This document shows positions 24,440 through 34,814 of a DNA stretch of 64,000 nucleotides, piece after piece. Positions within the stretch are counted from its first letter, which is position 1; the number at the start of each line of letters is the position of its first letter. The stretch spans positions 49,820,882-49,884,881 of the forward strand of contig NC_081824.1 in the NCBI RefSeq assembly GCF_030867095.1. The letters run 5' to 3'. The notes under the pieces were generated by a model. That model did not search any database and was not told the origin of the DNA. It saw only the letters and a list, made by a program, of their open reading frames with translations. The translations under genes and the position numbers were made by a program. The DNA comes from Alligator mississippiensis (taxonomy: Eukaryota; Chordata; Crocodylia; Alligatoridae).

Positions 24440-26650
24440 ATCACTAGGTAAAGACGATGAGGATTACCTGAAGGTCTGCTATCGAGTGAGTGTACACTAC
24501 AGCATCATCAGCATACTGGAGCTCAATGATTGTGGTCAAGGTGGTCTTGGTTTTGGCTTGGATTTGGCTGAGGTTAAACAGCTTACCATTCATTTGGTAG
24601 TTTAGCTCCACTCCAGCTAGAAGCTTGTTGGTGGTCAGATGTAACATCACAGCAAGGAACATTAAGAAGAATGTTGGAGCAATGATGCAGCCTTGCTTAA
24701 CTCCCATTTCAACCTCAAAGGTCTCTGTGATAAATCCATTACTGAGAACCACCACTTGGATACTGCCATGGAGCAGGCAGAGAATGGTGACAAATTTTGG
24801 CATGCATCCATACTTCAGAAGGATCCTTCACAACACTTCTCAGCTGACAGAGTCAAAAGCTTTTGGGAGGGCAAAGAAGGCCATGTAGAGATGCTTATGT
24901 TGTTTCTGACATTAATTCTGCAGCCAGCAAGCTGTGAAGATTGTGCCAGTTGGACCTCTTGATGCCCTAAATCCACACTGAGGTTCCAGGAGGAGCTCTT
25001 CAGCAAGTGGAAGGAGATGGTTCAGAAAGGTTCTTGCAATAATCTTTCCTGTGGTGGACAGCGAGGCAATCCCTCTGTAGTTTCCACAGTCAGACTTGCC
25101 TCCTTTCTTGAAGATTCTCACAATCATGGCTTCCCTGAGGTCATCTTGGATTTATCATTCCAGAGCCTTAAGATGAGGGCATGAAGCTATGCTTTGAGCT
25201 CATCTCCTCCCTGTTTTAAGATTTCACTGGGGATTCCATCTGCTCTTGATGTTCATCTGCTTGGTGGCTCATCACCTTGTTAAGGGTTGGAGGGATTCTG
25301 AGATCATCTCTGACTGGGTATTGCAGGATGGAGCTGAGAACACTCTCATCAACAGCAACACCTTGATTGAAAAGGACTTGAAAATGCTCCTTCCAGTGGG
25401 AATTGATGGCTCCCCTTTCCTTGATCGGGTCTCCTCCATCCTTCGGTCTCAAGGGAGTTGGTCCTTGAGTGCTCAGACCATAGATGGCTTTGGTGGCACT
25501 GAAGAAGCCGTGCATGTCGTGGATGTCAGCCAGATGTTGAATCTCCTTAGCCTTGTCCTCCTACCATTTGTTCTTCATATTGCCTTTGGACCTCTGTCTT
25601 GGCTTGCTGGTGTTCCAATTTCTTTTGCTTGGAGTTGGTGTCATTTTGCCAAGCACAAAAGGCCTTGCATTTGTGATTGATCAACTCTCGGATCTCCCAG
25701 CCATTCTCATCAAACCAGTCCTGATGTTTCCTGAGAAATGCAAGTGTTTCTTTACAGGCACTGATGATTGTGGCCTGGAAGGCATTCCACATACTGCTGA
25801 CATTCTCCCATTGATGCTAAATGGAATTCACCAGTTTTTCATTGAGGTACTGGTGGAAAAAGTCCTGCTTGCTTGGGTCCTTGAGTCCTTCAACATTGAT
25901 CCTCCTCTGCAAATTCAGCATTCTCCTTCCTATTTATCCTTCCAGAAGAAGGTATAGCTGCCTTTGTGCTCTTTGAATTGCCCATCTCCTGTTTACTGGT
26001 TTTCACTCAGTGCACCTATGTCTATGCAGTGCTCTGGACGTTCACTATTAGGGTTGTCCATGAGGGTCTTGATGTTCCAAGTCCCAAAAATAATGGTGCA
26101 TCTTTGCTGGTATTTTCAACTGCAGTAAAGGTGATCCCTCTGGATGAGGTTATCCAGTCAGAAAGAAATACAGAATACTGTATTAGACAGGCTATGTCTA
26201 GGGCACCTTTTCTAGCCCCCTCCACATGTGGATCCTGAAAAGGGCTTCTCATTCACAGTTGCAGCTTCTGAATCACACTCCTGTCTCATCCAAGTGCTAG
26301 ACGACCTTTTTATAACTGCCACCTTCATGCCAGTTCATGACTAGGAGCTTCCAGACTGCACAAACCTGCTCCCATTGCCATTAGCTGGTCACCAAATGGC
26401 TTGAGGAATGTGCTGGCATGGAAAACACCCGTGTGTGACTTCTTTTATTGTAGAGAAGCCACTGCACATCAGCTTCCATATGGCTCTTGACAGATTGGGA
26501 CCTTGATCCAATGGCAAAGAGACCAAGATTATGGGGATCTCATTCTGCTGCAGCATTCATCTGTTTTTGCAGCTGTTGAGATTCTAACATCTTCTTCCAT
26601 CTGCTCCACCACTGAGGACTTGTAGACCCTCAGTCAGGGGGCTGGGCAGG
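24440..26650 (-). pseudogene. RTE-like non-LTR retrotransposon, degraded, endonuclease mostly deleted
   Basis: Reading the minus strand from high to low coordinates, about 26102-26005 encodes GTWNIKTLMDNP...GALSENQ, the start of an apurinic-type endonuclease. About 25920-25540 encodes a linker (KHQDWFDENGWEIRELI at about 25730). About 25475-25216 covers the pre-RT segment (TKAIYGLSTQGPTPL, then GAINSHWKEHFQVLFNQ). About 25127-24912 covers reverse-transcriptase blocks (FKKGGKSDCGNYRGIASLS, then PQCGFRASRG). 24803-24444 covers VEMGVKQGCIIAPTFFLM and the catalytic YADD box (LQYADDAVVY). The linker begins only about 40 codons after the endonuclease start, so most of the endonuclease has been lost near 25925. 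Frames are broken by stops and shifts. The wording fits RTE/RTEX-type elements (CFDP2-like endonuclease), not CR1. Confidence 0.75.
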
Positions 26651-26848
26651 CTTATTATAGTGGTGACCTGTACTTGTTATGTCACATCACCATCAAAGGA
26701 TATATATGGCTATTCAGGAGAGAAACCATTGCCATCTGCTGTCCTCACCACATCCTGGTGGTGCTAACACTGCTTGGTCTGCAACTGCTTATTCATGAGA
26801 GCTACCCTGCTTATTTCACACCTAACTTTCCTTGCACTCAGAGCCAGG

Positions 26849-27646
26849 GCTGCACTTGGAGTGGCTCTGCCACTGGCTCTCCTGCCACCTCCCACCACAG
26901 GGCTAAGCTCCATGGGGTTGGTGGAGCTGCTCGGAAAGCAGCCCAGTGGCGGGAGCTGGGGAGAGCCAGGGCTGTGCTCCAAGCAGCTCCGCCAGCCCCA
27001 CGGAGCTCAGCCTGCCCTCCCAGCACTTCTGTACTCCTCCTGGAGGTGCAAGCCCCCAGATCTGTGCACAGGATGACAGAAGGCTGCCACTGCTGCCTGC
27101 GGCCAGTGGCAGCAGCAGTCTTCCTGGCGCTGGGTAAGGGCTGTGTCCAGCACTGGTCCCAGGTGGCAGCAGCAGCCTCCTGTCATCTTGTATGCATATT
27201 CAGAGACCCATACCCTGGGAGGAGTCTGGCACAGCCCCAAAGCCCTCCTGGGGGCGCAGACTCCCAGATCTGTGCACGGGATGACAGGAGGCTGCTGTTG
27301 CCAGCAAGTGACACAGGTTTTGCTTTCAGCACTTTTAGGTGCAGTTTCCCAGAAACCCCTACACCTATCTCCTTGAAACTTGGCAGGCTTTATGCCCTCA
27401 GAAGGGGCTATTATTCTTGCAATTGTCATCTAAATCAGGCAAGAAATTACAGCTATAGACATTTTCACGATTCCTCATTATAGTCTATGGGCGAAATGTC
27501 ACAACACATCAAAGCAGTGAAACAGTTTCACCAAAACAATACGGAACAATGCTTCGAAAATAAAATGAAATGACTAAATGAAACACTGTCCCTTCGAAAT
27601 GGTGAAACAGAAGTAAAAAAAAATGGTGCTGTTTCGCACAGCCCTA
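26849..27646. mobile_element. GC-rich hAT-like element, right end clear
   Basis: The right end reads TGTTTCGCACAGCCCT at about 27630-27646, the inverse of the AGGGCTGTGCGAAAC terminus of a familiar hAT-type group. The adjoining A-rich stretch with repeated GAAACAG and TTCGAAAT words (27480-27620) is typical. The interior (about 26850-27400) is strongly GC-rich, CAG/CTG-rich and contains repeated phrases such as CCCAGATCTGTGCACRGGATGACAG at about 27054 and 27263. The left boundary is uncertain; CCAGGGCTGCACTTGG near 26847 is a candidate. The 269-codon plus-strand frame at 26674-27483 crosses the element and looks incidental. Confidence 0.5.
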
Positions 27647-27649
27647 GCA

Positions 27650-29600
27650 ATTAGTTGTAAAACCTGCTGATTTAAGTATGTATCTCACACTCCTTTAGTG
27701 GGTGGTCCACATAAAAGATTGCAAAATACTGCTATTCTTGTATCTCAAATGGTAAAACTCTGTGATGGAAACCTAGGTCACTATAAGTCTAGATGTTGGA
27801 GTTTTTGTGGGGGTTTTTCAGTTGCTTTTTAAAAGCCTAGAAAGTTACAGACTAGAAGATACACTAGAATAACTTTAAAGTTGCAAAGTCAAGAATTAAA
27901 AGTTAAGAAATATGAATATTAATGTTGCCTATGAACATTTTGTTCCTTTTAAGAATATGCATTACAAAAGCATCCTGATTTCCAATACAAGGCAGCAAAG
28001 AGCAGTTCTGGCTGCTCCCCTGGCAGGGCACTGAAGGCCTGAGAATATATACTCCATTGCGTCTGCCCGAGACAAAGTAAAGATTCATTTTTCTAAAGTC
28101 TAGTTCTCCTTCCTAGTGAACAATTATGTACAGACACAGTGATCCACCCCTGTCCCAATTTTCTTTCAATGAAAGGAAAAACTTAAATATAGCTTAATTA
28201 GACAGGGAATACAAAAAGATCACTTAAACTGAAGTGAGGCTCAATTTGCTTAAGGTAGTTTTGGAAGAGTACAATTTGCAAAAGGAAGAACAGAGAAACA
28301 GAAAAAAAGTCTGGCAGTTGATAGACTAAGTACAGGAGTAAGTATGTCAGCTATCATACAACATGGGTGTAAGTTATAATAGCTGGACCACTACTTTTGG
28401 ATTCCAACAGCAGCTGATTCTGGGTGGCCTTTCTACGCAGTCCTTGAAATCTAAACGTACTGTCTTCTCTCTTTTCAAAAGGACATGCCTTTATCAGGCA
28501 GGGTACATAAAAATGGTAGGGATGTCAGCCTCTTACAAAATTAAAACATATAGCAGAAACTCTTCACTGTCTGAAAGATTAAATTTATAAGGATTGTGTT
28601 AAAAAAAGCCCAGAATGCAATACTTCATTCCATATCACTGTTGTTGTTTTGTAACACTGGGGTCCACCCCATAATACCACATCCAGAATGGTAGTCTTCC
28701 TGGTTTGGGAGAGAATCTTTGTAGAAACCTTTGGATACCTTCTCCTTTTTTTCCTTGTCATCTGGAGCAACTAAATCAACCTCACCTTTATGTATTACTG
28801 ACATTTCTGGCACTGGCTGGCATACAAAACAGCGGATCAAGTCAATTCAGTCCTGCAGCTGCTAAATGATCTTCAGTCCAGGTTCTTCCATGTCATTGCC
28901 ATGCAGTATCCCTAACTGAAGTGCTCTCAGCCTCTCAGCTCTCAGACATGATGGGAGCAGAAAAAAAAAAAACCTTACTGACCTAAAGCACATCACTAAA
29001 TCAGCAAGTGTAGACACCAGTTAGTTCTCTTGCTAGTTTTCTAATAGATGTCTTGTCTAACATCAGAGGTAGCTGCAGGAATGAGGTGAGACCACACTGT
29101 CAAAAAATCCATCTAAACAATGCAGCCAGAGACCTAACACAGCAGTCTGCCTCCTCTGGAGCTGGTGACAAGCAGAACCATCTGTCAAAAAACACTTTGT
29201 TTCAATTGCTGTTCCCCAGGGTCTCTCTGAAAACATGCCCACCTGCAGCCTCACATGGGGGAAAGGAATTCCAATGCCATACAAAAATGCTAAGTATTGA
29301 TTTTGCTAAGATTAATTTTCTTCTTTTTTTGTTAGTTTAGAATGTTTTTCAGAAAAATATCACAATTTTAATCATTGTAAGGTGAAACGTTGTCAAACAA
29401 CTAATGCCCAGAGTGCTAAGTTGCTATCACTGAAAAAGCTTGGTTTTAGTGACTTAGCATTATCAAATTGATTTTCACCTTTGAAAATGCTAATGAGAAA
29501 GCTTTAATTTTACTTTACTCATCAGCTTTTCATGAACGATTTTCTTCCTTGTACCTTCTGCTTCATAAGATCCACAAGTAGTTTCCTGTCAATGGATGTG
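27650..29600. other. Intronic stretch with an unassigned coding-like fragment
   Basis: Mostly AT-rich and unassigned. On the minus strand at 28840-28625 there is a 71-codon frame beginning MIRCFVCQPVPEMSV with a lysine/glutamate-rich middle (DKEKKEKVSKG). It reads more like decayed protein-coding sequence than random AT-rich DNA, possibly a retrocopy, but I do not recognise the parent. A run of about 12 A lies near 28961-28972 on the plus strand. Confidence 0.4.
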
Positions 29601-29619
29601 TAATGGCAGGAGACAGCGA

Positions 29620-29945
29620 TGCTGTGGAACTTCAGTAGATCTTTCATCAAAGTATGCAGAAAAGGCTGCTAGGGCTGGCCCGTACTATACTGCGAAACGT
29701 GTGGCTGCAGGGGGACCTGCAGCTAAGGGGCCCCCTGTTTCTGGCTGCTTGCCACCCCCTGTCCCCCACTGCTGCTGCCACCGTCAGCTTCTTCAGCCAC
29801 TCACACCCCACCCACCCTGCCAATTTCTTCGGGGCAAGGGGCCCCAAAACTATTTCTTGCAAGGGGCCCCAAAAAATTGTGGGCCATCCCCGCTGCTTGC
29901 CTCCCTCCTTCTCTCTCACAGATCTGAAGCTATATCCATTCTTAC
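29620..29945. repeat. GC-rich patch, probable element interior
   Basis: A CTG/CCC-rich island with short direct repeats of AAGGGGCCCC (about 29734, 29837 and 29859) sits in AT-rich intron immediately next to the 3'-broken end of the CR1 copy. It resembles the interiors of the non-autonomous DNA transposons in this window. No terminal repeats could be defined, so it is listed only as an unexplained compositional island. Confidence 0.35.
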
Positions 29946-29984
29946 ATAGAAAGCTGTCAGAAAAAACAACAGCTGGATGCAGTG

Positions 29985-30712
29985 TCATTGATTACTACCC
30001 TCTGAGCCATTGATTACTACCCTCTGAGCCAGGCACTCCAGCCAGTTTTCTATCTACTGTACAGTCCTTTCCTCCAGCCTGTACTTCCTTAGCTTGCCTG
30101 TGAGAATGTTATGGGAGACCATATCAAAAGCCTTGCTTAAATCAAGGTATACCACATCCACTGGTCTCTCCATGTCCACGGAGCCAGTCATCTCACCATA
30201 GAAAGCAATCAGGTTGGTCAGGCATAACTTGCCCTTGGTGAATCCATGATGACTGTTCCTAATCACCTCCTCCTCCTGCAAGTGCTTAGAACTGAATTCC
30301 CTTGAGGATCTGCTCCATAATTTTTCCAGGGACTGAGGTGGGGCCGAGCAACCTGTAGTTCCCTGGATCCTCTTTTTTTCCTTTCTTAAATATGGGCATG
30401 ATGTTTGCCCTTTTCCAATCATCCAGGACCTCCCCTGATCATCATGAGTTTTCAAAGATAATGGCCAGTGGATCTGCAATCACATCAGCCAACAGCCCTC
30501 AGCACCCTCAGGTGCATCCCATTTGGCCCCATGGACTTGTACATGTGCAGCTTTTCTAAGTAGTCCCTAACCTGTTCTTTCACCAATGTTGGCTGCTGAC
30601 CTCCTCCCCAAACTGTGCCACCAGGTACAGTAGTCAGAGAGCTGACCTTGCTTGTGAAGGTTGAGGTGAAAAAGGCATTGAGTACTTCAGCCTTTTCTGC
30701 ATCCTCTGTCAC
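29985..30712 (-). pseudogene. CR1 ORF2 reverse transcriptase fragment
   Basis: The minus-strand translation contains VTEDAEKAEVLNAFFTSTFTSKVSSL (30712 to about 30640), SMGPNGMHLRVLR (about 30540), HHGFTKGKLCLTNLIAFY (about 30240) and VDVVYLDLSKAFDMVSHNIL (about 30160), the catalytic A block with its Asp. The frame shifts between about 30485 and 30300, so no functional product is possible. The sequence stops before the FADD box; the catalytic C block and the rest of ORF2 are absent. Confidence 0.85.
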
Positions 30713-31834
30713 TGAGCTGCTGCAGAAGAAAACTGTGAAAGTTTGGACAGTTGTCTCTTGCACAAAAATGCAATACAATGGCTGGGGCAAGACTGGATTG
30801 TCGTAAAAAGACTGCCGCAAGAAAATCAAACTCTACTAATGGCTTTCAACCCACTAGGCATAAGTGTGAGTGGAGTGCCTACAGTACCCAATACCAGACC
30901 CATGCCATAAGATAATAACAGTCATAATAACAGTCCTCAACCTTCTACCACACCTGAGAAGTGATGGTTAAAAGTATTGGCAGAGTCCTGACATGCTCAT
31001 CACATGTGTATTTCTAAGCTAAGAGAGCCAAAGGAAAGGGTGAACCAGTAAAAGCAAGTTAACTATACATACATTTCAATTGACCTAGCAGCAAAAGAAA
31101 ACAAGGGACTAAATGTGCGTTAAAAGAGAAATTTGTAAAAGCTACAGCAAAGGATGCCCTGTACACAACAAATGCACCCTACTCACATTGACAGGCACAA
31201 TATCTAAGGTGTAATGTATGTCTGGAATTTGGTAAATAGGCAACAATGGTGCAAGCTATTGCAAATTTGCCCCACTGATAAACAAATACCCAAAGACAGG
31301 TCCGGTAATGCCTCTAAGTATCCTGTCTGGCCCATCATCTGTGATTAACCTATAACTGCAGGGACTGTACAAGAACATAAGCCTTTACATTTAGACAATC
31401 CAAGAACAGGAGCCAGGCAATTAACAATTATGATGATCAACCTTTTCCTCCCTAGTGGTTTGGACTTTAATCAGCTAAACCATCAAGGAAAAGTGCTTTG
31501 AAGCTATATACAATTAAACAATATAAGAACTAATAAGATTTGCCAGCAAGATGTGTGCAGTCCAAGAAGCCATCCTGCCACCCAGCCAACAAGTGAAGGA
31601 TCCATGCTTTGAGGCTGTACAAAAACTGCTTCCTGCCTGCACTGGGTAAAGATCTCTGTCCAGCTAAGGTAATGCTAAGGACTAATAGCTTGTTTTATAC
31701 TGGGAAAGTCTTTTTCTGGTATTTAGTTTTGTAGCTTGTTAGTAGTTATTAAAACAAGCCTTTCTGCTATTTATCAACCGAGTGTGTCAATTCTCTGAGC
31801 ACGAGGTTTAAAAACCCACTTTCTAAGTGCAACA
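30713..31834 (+). mobile_element. Probable solo LTR inserted into the CR1 copy
   Basis: This roughly 1.12-kb block interrupts CR1 coding sequence at a precise point and is not CR1. It starts TGAGCTGC and ends GTGCAACA, in keeping with TG...CA termini. The last 170 bases look like the 3' part of an LTR: a T-rich block, ATTAAA at about 31749, then a short tail containing GAGTGTGTCAATTCTCTGAG. No gag, pol or env coding and no second LTR were seen, so a solo LTR is the simplest reading. A target duplication could not be identified, and the exact ends may be off by a few bases. The family is unnamed. Confidence 0.5.
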
Positions 31835-32030
31835 AATTGCCTCCCCATTCTGTAACAGATCCACACTTTCCCTGATCTTCCTCTTGTTACTGACATACTG
31901 TAGAAACCCTTCTTGTTAACCTTCACATCCCTTCCTAACTGCAACTCCAATTGTGCTTTGCCCTTCCTGACTTTATCTCTGCATGCCCAAGCAATACTTT
32001 TATACTCTTCCCTAGTTGTGTATTCAAGTT
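31835..32030 (-). pseudogene. CR1 ORF2 fragment upstream of the reverse transcriptase
   Basis: Minus-strand words [13 protein letters not shown] (about 31920-31880) and [21 protein letters not shown] (about 32025-31960) correspond to the segment that precedes the RT core in CR1 (NKKGFYRYV and EEYR...CR...VRKAK types). The block is separated from the rest of ORF2 by the LTR-like insertion. Confidence 0.75.
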
Positions 32031-32917
32031 TCCTTGACTGGAAGGAGCAAAGAGAACACCACCTGAGCCCCTGTCCCCTTCACCTTTGCACCCAGAGCCC
32101 TGTAGTCATTTTTTTTTATCTGGCCAGGGGTCTCCCCTGGCAGTATCATTGGTGCCCACATGGATGAGCAGCATGGGGTAGTAGTCAGAGGGCTGGTTGA
32201 GTCTCAGTAATGTCTCCATGACATCTTGAATCTAGGCTCTGGGCAAGCAGCAGACTTCCTGAGACAACAGATCAGGTCAGCAGATGGATCCCTCTGTCCC
32301 CCACAGAAGGGAGTCTCCAACCACCATCACCCATCACTTCTTCATGGTGGCGGTTGTCTCGATCCTTCCCACCTTGGGGCAGCCTGTCCTGTCATCCTCC
32401 ACCAATGGAACATGCTCCTCACCCTCTTCTGCTAGGGCTCCATATCTGTTCTCCAGATAAACTGCTGCAGGTGGAGATGAAGATTTCTGCTTGCTGCCAG
32501 AGGTCACAAGCTTCCACCTTCCTTGGAGTCCATGTCCTTTCCCTTCTCTATTACTGCCTCTGGCAGTTCTTCCTCCACAGTCCCAGAGGTCTCCTCCAGC
32601 ATCAAACTGATGAATTCCTCATGGTAGAGCATTCTTCAGAGCCTCATCATTGCCTGGAGATCTCTTGCCTTCTCCCTGAGAGACACCAACAGGAGGCACC
32701 ACTTACACCACAGGCATCCCCCCACCTGGCCATCACTGGAAGGAACCTGTAAGCCACCGTCCCCACAGCACCAAACCAGGACATGGGTGGAAGCCTCAAT
32801 GGCGAGCAGTCCTTCCTGGACAGAAACCTCACAGGTGCAAGCAGAGGCAGTGGCAGTGGTTCTGGCATCGTGACATCCTCCCTGCCTCTTCTCTCTTACT
32901 GCCCTTCTTCCAAGCAC
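32031..32917 (-). pseudogene. CR1 ORF1 with SGNH/GDSL esterase domain, degraded
   Basis: CR1-like LINEs carry an ORF1 protein with an N-terminal Cys-containing/coiled-coil part and an esterase of the SGNH family. Here, in order on the minus strand, a Cys pair followed by a heptad-like stretch (CLWCKWCLLLVSLREKARDL, about 32705-32650) precedes the block-I motif GDSLL at 32318-32304 and then LLIHVGTNDTAR (about 32176-32141), the block-III GTND motif. The frame continues as [19 protein letters not shown] up to 32031. In-frame stops (for example soon after GDSLLWGTEGSIC) show that it is dead. The sequence upstream to about 33320 is probably more ORF1 and 5' UTR. Confidence 0.82.
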
Positions 32918-34044
32918 ACCTTCCCTGCAGACTGACCAGCTAACTGCCTGCAGACTGCTTGGCTTGTTTGCTACCCCTGTTCACTGGCTCCTTGGTCACT
33001 TCGGGAGTCTCCTTTTATACCTGCTGGGCCTGGACTGTCTCTGTCCCCTCATTAGGGCTTCTGTCAGGCACAGGCAGCAATCACTCAGCAATCATTTAGA
33101 TAGCAACACTCCCAGCTTTTCAGAGCACACCCCAAACACACACACAGCCCACCGAACAACACTCAGCAAGCCAAAGGCACAGGCAGCTCTGGATTACTTA
33201 CCTTCCCTGGGCAGGATCTGGTGCCTGGCTTCTCTTCCCCTTCTTCCTACTCTTGCTCCCAGGAAACTGCCTGCAAACTGCTTTCCTTGTCTGCTGTCCG
33301 TGTTCGCTGGGTCTTAAAGTACTGTAAGATTCAGTGACATTACACTTTCCAATTATTTCATTCAGAGCTTGCTCAGCTATTTCTACATAGCATAGCATTG
33401 ACATACTCTAGGTCTCTTTCAGAATCTAGATCTTGGAATAGAGGACTATTTTCATTTTTTTGTTTATTACATTGCCTGCACATAAATAACAGGCAACTGT
33501 AAATTGTACAGCTATTAACTCTGTCATGGGGTCCTTGTAGACATGATAAGCCACAAGAATTAAATTCAAACATTTCCTCTACTCCCTAATTCAAACCGTG
33601 TCTGTTTTTATTATAACAGAAGGATCTAATTCTTGTATTTTTCCTCTCTCCTCCCACCTCTTCTCTTTTGACCCTCCACTTCTTTAGCAGTTTTTCTTGC
33701 TCGTTCAATCTGCTTCTGGAGTAGCAAGATTTAAATTCTCACCAGCACTTGCTCATTAGTAGTATTTGTGAAGTGATACCACATAAAAGTAATCAATTAT
33801 CAGAATCCATATTTATCCAAATATCTTTATTCGGTCTAACTTACCATATATTAAGAGTTTTCCTGGAGTAAAGGCTGAAAGATTGCAGTTAATTACCATA
33901 ATATTATAAATTGTTTAGACATGTGTGAACTTGCAATCTGGACTTTACACCTTCCTCTTGCTCTGATTAGAAGACCCTGATAACATGAATGAACTAGCAG
34001 GATTTGCTGGTGAATAGAGATGAACAAAAGCACTCCCATTACTA

Positions 34045-34809
34045 GGCTTACCATATTTCTGGGTCCAAAAAAGAGGACACCTCTCACGGGTGGGGGAATG
34101 AGGAGAGTGGCGGGGAGCAGGGGGAATATGATGCGGGGGGGGGGGCAGTGATATGCCAGTTCTCTGCCCTGCCCATTCTGTTGCCCCTCACTGACAAGCC
34201 ACCCCCTCCCCCCAGGCCTCCGGTTGCCCCTCACTCTGGACCCACTGACCACAGCCCTGCCAGTACTCCTGCCTCCCCACTCCCTGCTGGTGCCCCTGAC
34301 ACTGCCAGTGCCCTGCACACCCAACCCACAGTCCCCTATTGTGTCCCCTGTGCCCCTCACTCATGATCTGCAGCCCCCTCCCCCACTCCCAGCCCTGGTG
34401 GTGCCCTTTACCTCCCACCTGCAGCCCCTGCCCCCCAGCCTTGCTGGTGTCCCGCACTCTGGACCCATAGCCTCTGCTCCCCCATCCTGCTGGTGCCCCT
34501 CACTCCTGACCCACAGACCCCTTCCTCCCCCAGCCCTGCTGCCCAAGCAGCTCCCGCACTGTATGCATGCAGGCTCTCTCTCGCTCTCTCCCCCCTGCCC
34601 TTACCTGGGAGCTTGCTGGAGCCTGTGTGGGGAGGATGTGACTCCCAACAGCCAGTCATGCTGCACACTGCTCCCAGCCCCTGGCAGCCAGCCCAGGAGA
34701 GCAGAAAACCTGGACTCTTGCTCTTATTTTAAAAACCCACCTGGACAACACAGAGACAGAGGTCCAAAAAAGAGGACATGTCCGGGAAAACCCAGACGTA
34801 TGGTAACCC
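34045..34809. mobile_element. DNA-transposon-like element with GGxTTACCATA termini
   Basis: The left end GGCTTACCATATTTCTGGG and the inverse of the right end (GGGTTACCATACGTCTGGG) form a good inverted repeat of about 18 bp. CTA flanks both sides (34042-34044 and 34809-34811) as a possible 3-bp duplication. The phrase GTCCAAAAAAGAGGACA occurs just inside both ends, but as a direct repeat (34064-34080 and 34762-34778). The interior is an extreme pyrimidine-rich CCCCT/CTGCCC stretch without a transposase. The proline-rich frames here (for example 34224-34850, 208 codons) are a product of that composition. Confidence 0.72.
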
Positions 34810-34814
34810 TAAGA

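Larger units (their letters stand above)
29985..33320 (-). mobile_element. CR1 LINE copy retaining ORF1, endonuclease deleted, split by an insertion
   Basis: In minus-strand order the copy has an ORF1 region (about 33320-32031), then the N-terminal part of the reverse-transcriptase region (32030-31835), then an unrelated 1.1-kb insertion (31834-30713), then the rest of the reverse transcriptase (30712 to about 29985). The RT frame resumes exactly across the insertion: CR1-type coding for GGN on one side and VTEDAEKAEVLNAFF on the other. The ORF1 esterase frame ([19 protein letters not shown]) passes directly into RT-upstream coding ([16 protein letters not shown]) at about 32030, with no endonuclease between. 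The 3' end of the element is also missing, the opposite of the usual 5' truncation. A 22-bp duplication starting TTGATTACTACCCTCTGAGC marks the low-coordinate end (29988-30031). Confidence 0.82.

Noticed and set aside
26674-27483. 269-codon plus-strand open frame
   Set aside because: It crosses the border between AT-rich intron and the GC-rich interior of a hAT-like element. It has no recognisable domain, and several overlapping frames on both strands are equally open because stop codons are rare in GC-rich DNA.
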